Assembly (NCBI GenBank): GCA_900544615.1
Contig: UQVS01000013.1
Span: 1 to 59,158, forward strand
Reading direction: 5' to 3'
DNA length: 59,158 bases
Source of the DNA: an uncultured Oscillibacter sp.
GTDB lineage: Bacteria; Bacillota; Clostridia; Oscillospirales; Oscillospiraceae
The number at the start of each line of letters is the position of its first letter. Position 1 is the first letter of the stretch. The position numbers and the translations under genes are program-made. Positions 58,781 through 59,158 of the stretch are shown here, in pieces. A model generated the notes under the pieces. It worked only from the letters and a program-made list of their open reading frames with translations. It ran no database searches and was not told the origin of the DNA.

Positions 58781-58821
58781 GAAAAACCTGCCGTTCAAAT
58801 GATTTTGGACGGCAGGTTTTC
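58781..58821. terminator. Terminator of tnpV
   Basis: GAAAAACCTGCCGT (58781-58794) pairs with ACGGCAGGTTTTC (58809-58821); the loop is 14 bases. Confidence 0.88.
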
Positions 58822-59129
58822 ATATTTCGTGCAAAAATTCAAAGGCTGCACAGCCTACGGCACAAAACAATCGTTTGTTTCGGTATGTAGAGAGAAACCG
58901 CTTATAGCTGATAGCACACTTTCATTAAACTTTTCCAGTGGTCACATTGTTATCCCATATTGCGGCATGGAAGTGTGGCGATTCTGGAGGTCTCATGCTA
59001 TACTGATGGTCACCGGAAGCCGCTCAAAAATTTTTTTAATTTTTTTGAAAATCGTGTAAGAAATGGCGCGGCTCGTGCGTCTATATAGCAGAAACCCCAA
59101 AAAGCTACATAAAAAAGGTGGTGGAGCTG
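58822..59129 (+). other. Intergenic stretch before the last partial gene
   Basis: No gene is supported. It holds an extended -10 (TGCTATACT at about 58995-59003), a T/A-rich stretch at 59025-59052, and the ECF-like promoter at 59055-59083. Confidence 0.4.
59055..59083 (+). promoter_or_regulatory. ECF-sigma-like promoter
   Basis: TGTAAG at 59055-59060 and CGTCTA at 59078-59083, 17 bases apart, resemble ECF sigma promoters (TGxAAC near -35, CGTC at -10). Transcription would start about 40 bases before the ATG at 59130. Confidence 0.45.
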
Positions 59130-59158
59130 ATGCTGGCGATCCTTTTAGCCGCATTGGA
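59130..59158 (+). CDS. 5' end of a gene, possibly an ECF sigma factor (partial)
   Basis: ATG at 59130 behind AAAGGTGGTGGAG. The nine visible codons read MLAILLAAL and then run off the window. Many Clostridia sigma-70-family ECF factors begin with a short leucine-rich stretch like this before ETEEQ. The ECF-like promoter just upstream would fit an autoregulated sigma gene. The evidence is thin. Confidence 0.4.

Overview
The window looks like a chromosomal segment of a spore-forming, GC-rich Clostridia bacterium, most like the Oscillospiraceae of the animal gut. The grounds are the intact sporulation genes (sigK, spoVAD, spoVAE), Firmicutes-type AGGAGG ribosome binding sites, an S-box (SAM-I) leader on metK, surface proteins with S-layer homology repeats, recO preceded by yqzL, and transposon relics of the kind common in gut Firmicutes. 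The species call is an inference from gene content; no rRNA gene is present.

Layout. 0-2.4 kb is the end of a mobile element (excisionase-like HTH, replication-initiator-like HTH, an unknown protein) followed by a broken secreted-protein gene. 2.4-7.3 kb is a minus-strand myo-inositol catabolism operon, iolE-iolB-iolD-iolG. 7.5-9.0 kb is metK under a SAM-I riboswitch. 9.0-12.5 kb holds a GT2 glycosyltransferase, an O-antigen-ligase-type membrane protein and exonuclease III. 12.5-15.0 kb holds a sodium:amino-acid symporter divergent from a LysR regulator, with two matching operator-like sites between them. 15.0-26.8 kb is core genome: spoVAD-spoVAE, a polysaccharide deacetylase lipoprotein, cdd, comF, an mreB paralogue, a DUF2156-GNAT fusion, sigK, an orphan tail-collar protein, yqzL-recO and mutS2.

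26.9-34.5 kb is a region in decay. It holds a class M sirtuin with a one-base frameshift, a macrodomain gene cut in half and fused back-to-back to a truncated HxlR regulator, a metallo-beta-lactamase-fold gene with an in-frame TGA, two frameshifted genes (one a MobA-like nucleotidyltransferase/HD fusion), and intact GntR regulators, a 3-hydroxyacyl-CoA-type dehydrogenase and xdhC. 34.7-40.5 kb is a minus-strand molybdenum operon (moaA, moaC, MOSC, MoeA-like, modA, modB, modC); moaA appears to start at ATT. With xdhC, the MobA-like gene and yqeC (55.9 kb) it suggests a cell making molybdenum hydroxylases, although no such hydroxylase lies in the window.

40.7-59.2 kb holds a decayed D-cysteine desulfhydrase-like gene joined to an integrase scrap, a DUF1003 protein, the KtrAB-type potassium pair, a lipoteichoic-acid-synthase-like protein with an SLH-like tail, a relic integrative element with Tn916-type Xis and a broken integrase abutting ychF, a Fur-family regulator, a large SLH-anchored phosphodiester glycosidase, yqeC, an FUSC-like membrane protein, a prophage scrap between 13-bp direct repeats next to a tRNA 3'-end fragment, tnpV, and the first codons of what may be an ECF sigma factor gene.

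The main themes are heavy pseudogene formation by small indels and nonsense changes beside intact core genes, two traces of integration (at ychF and at a tRNA end), and several regulatory sequences not explained by the genes alone.
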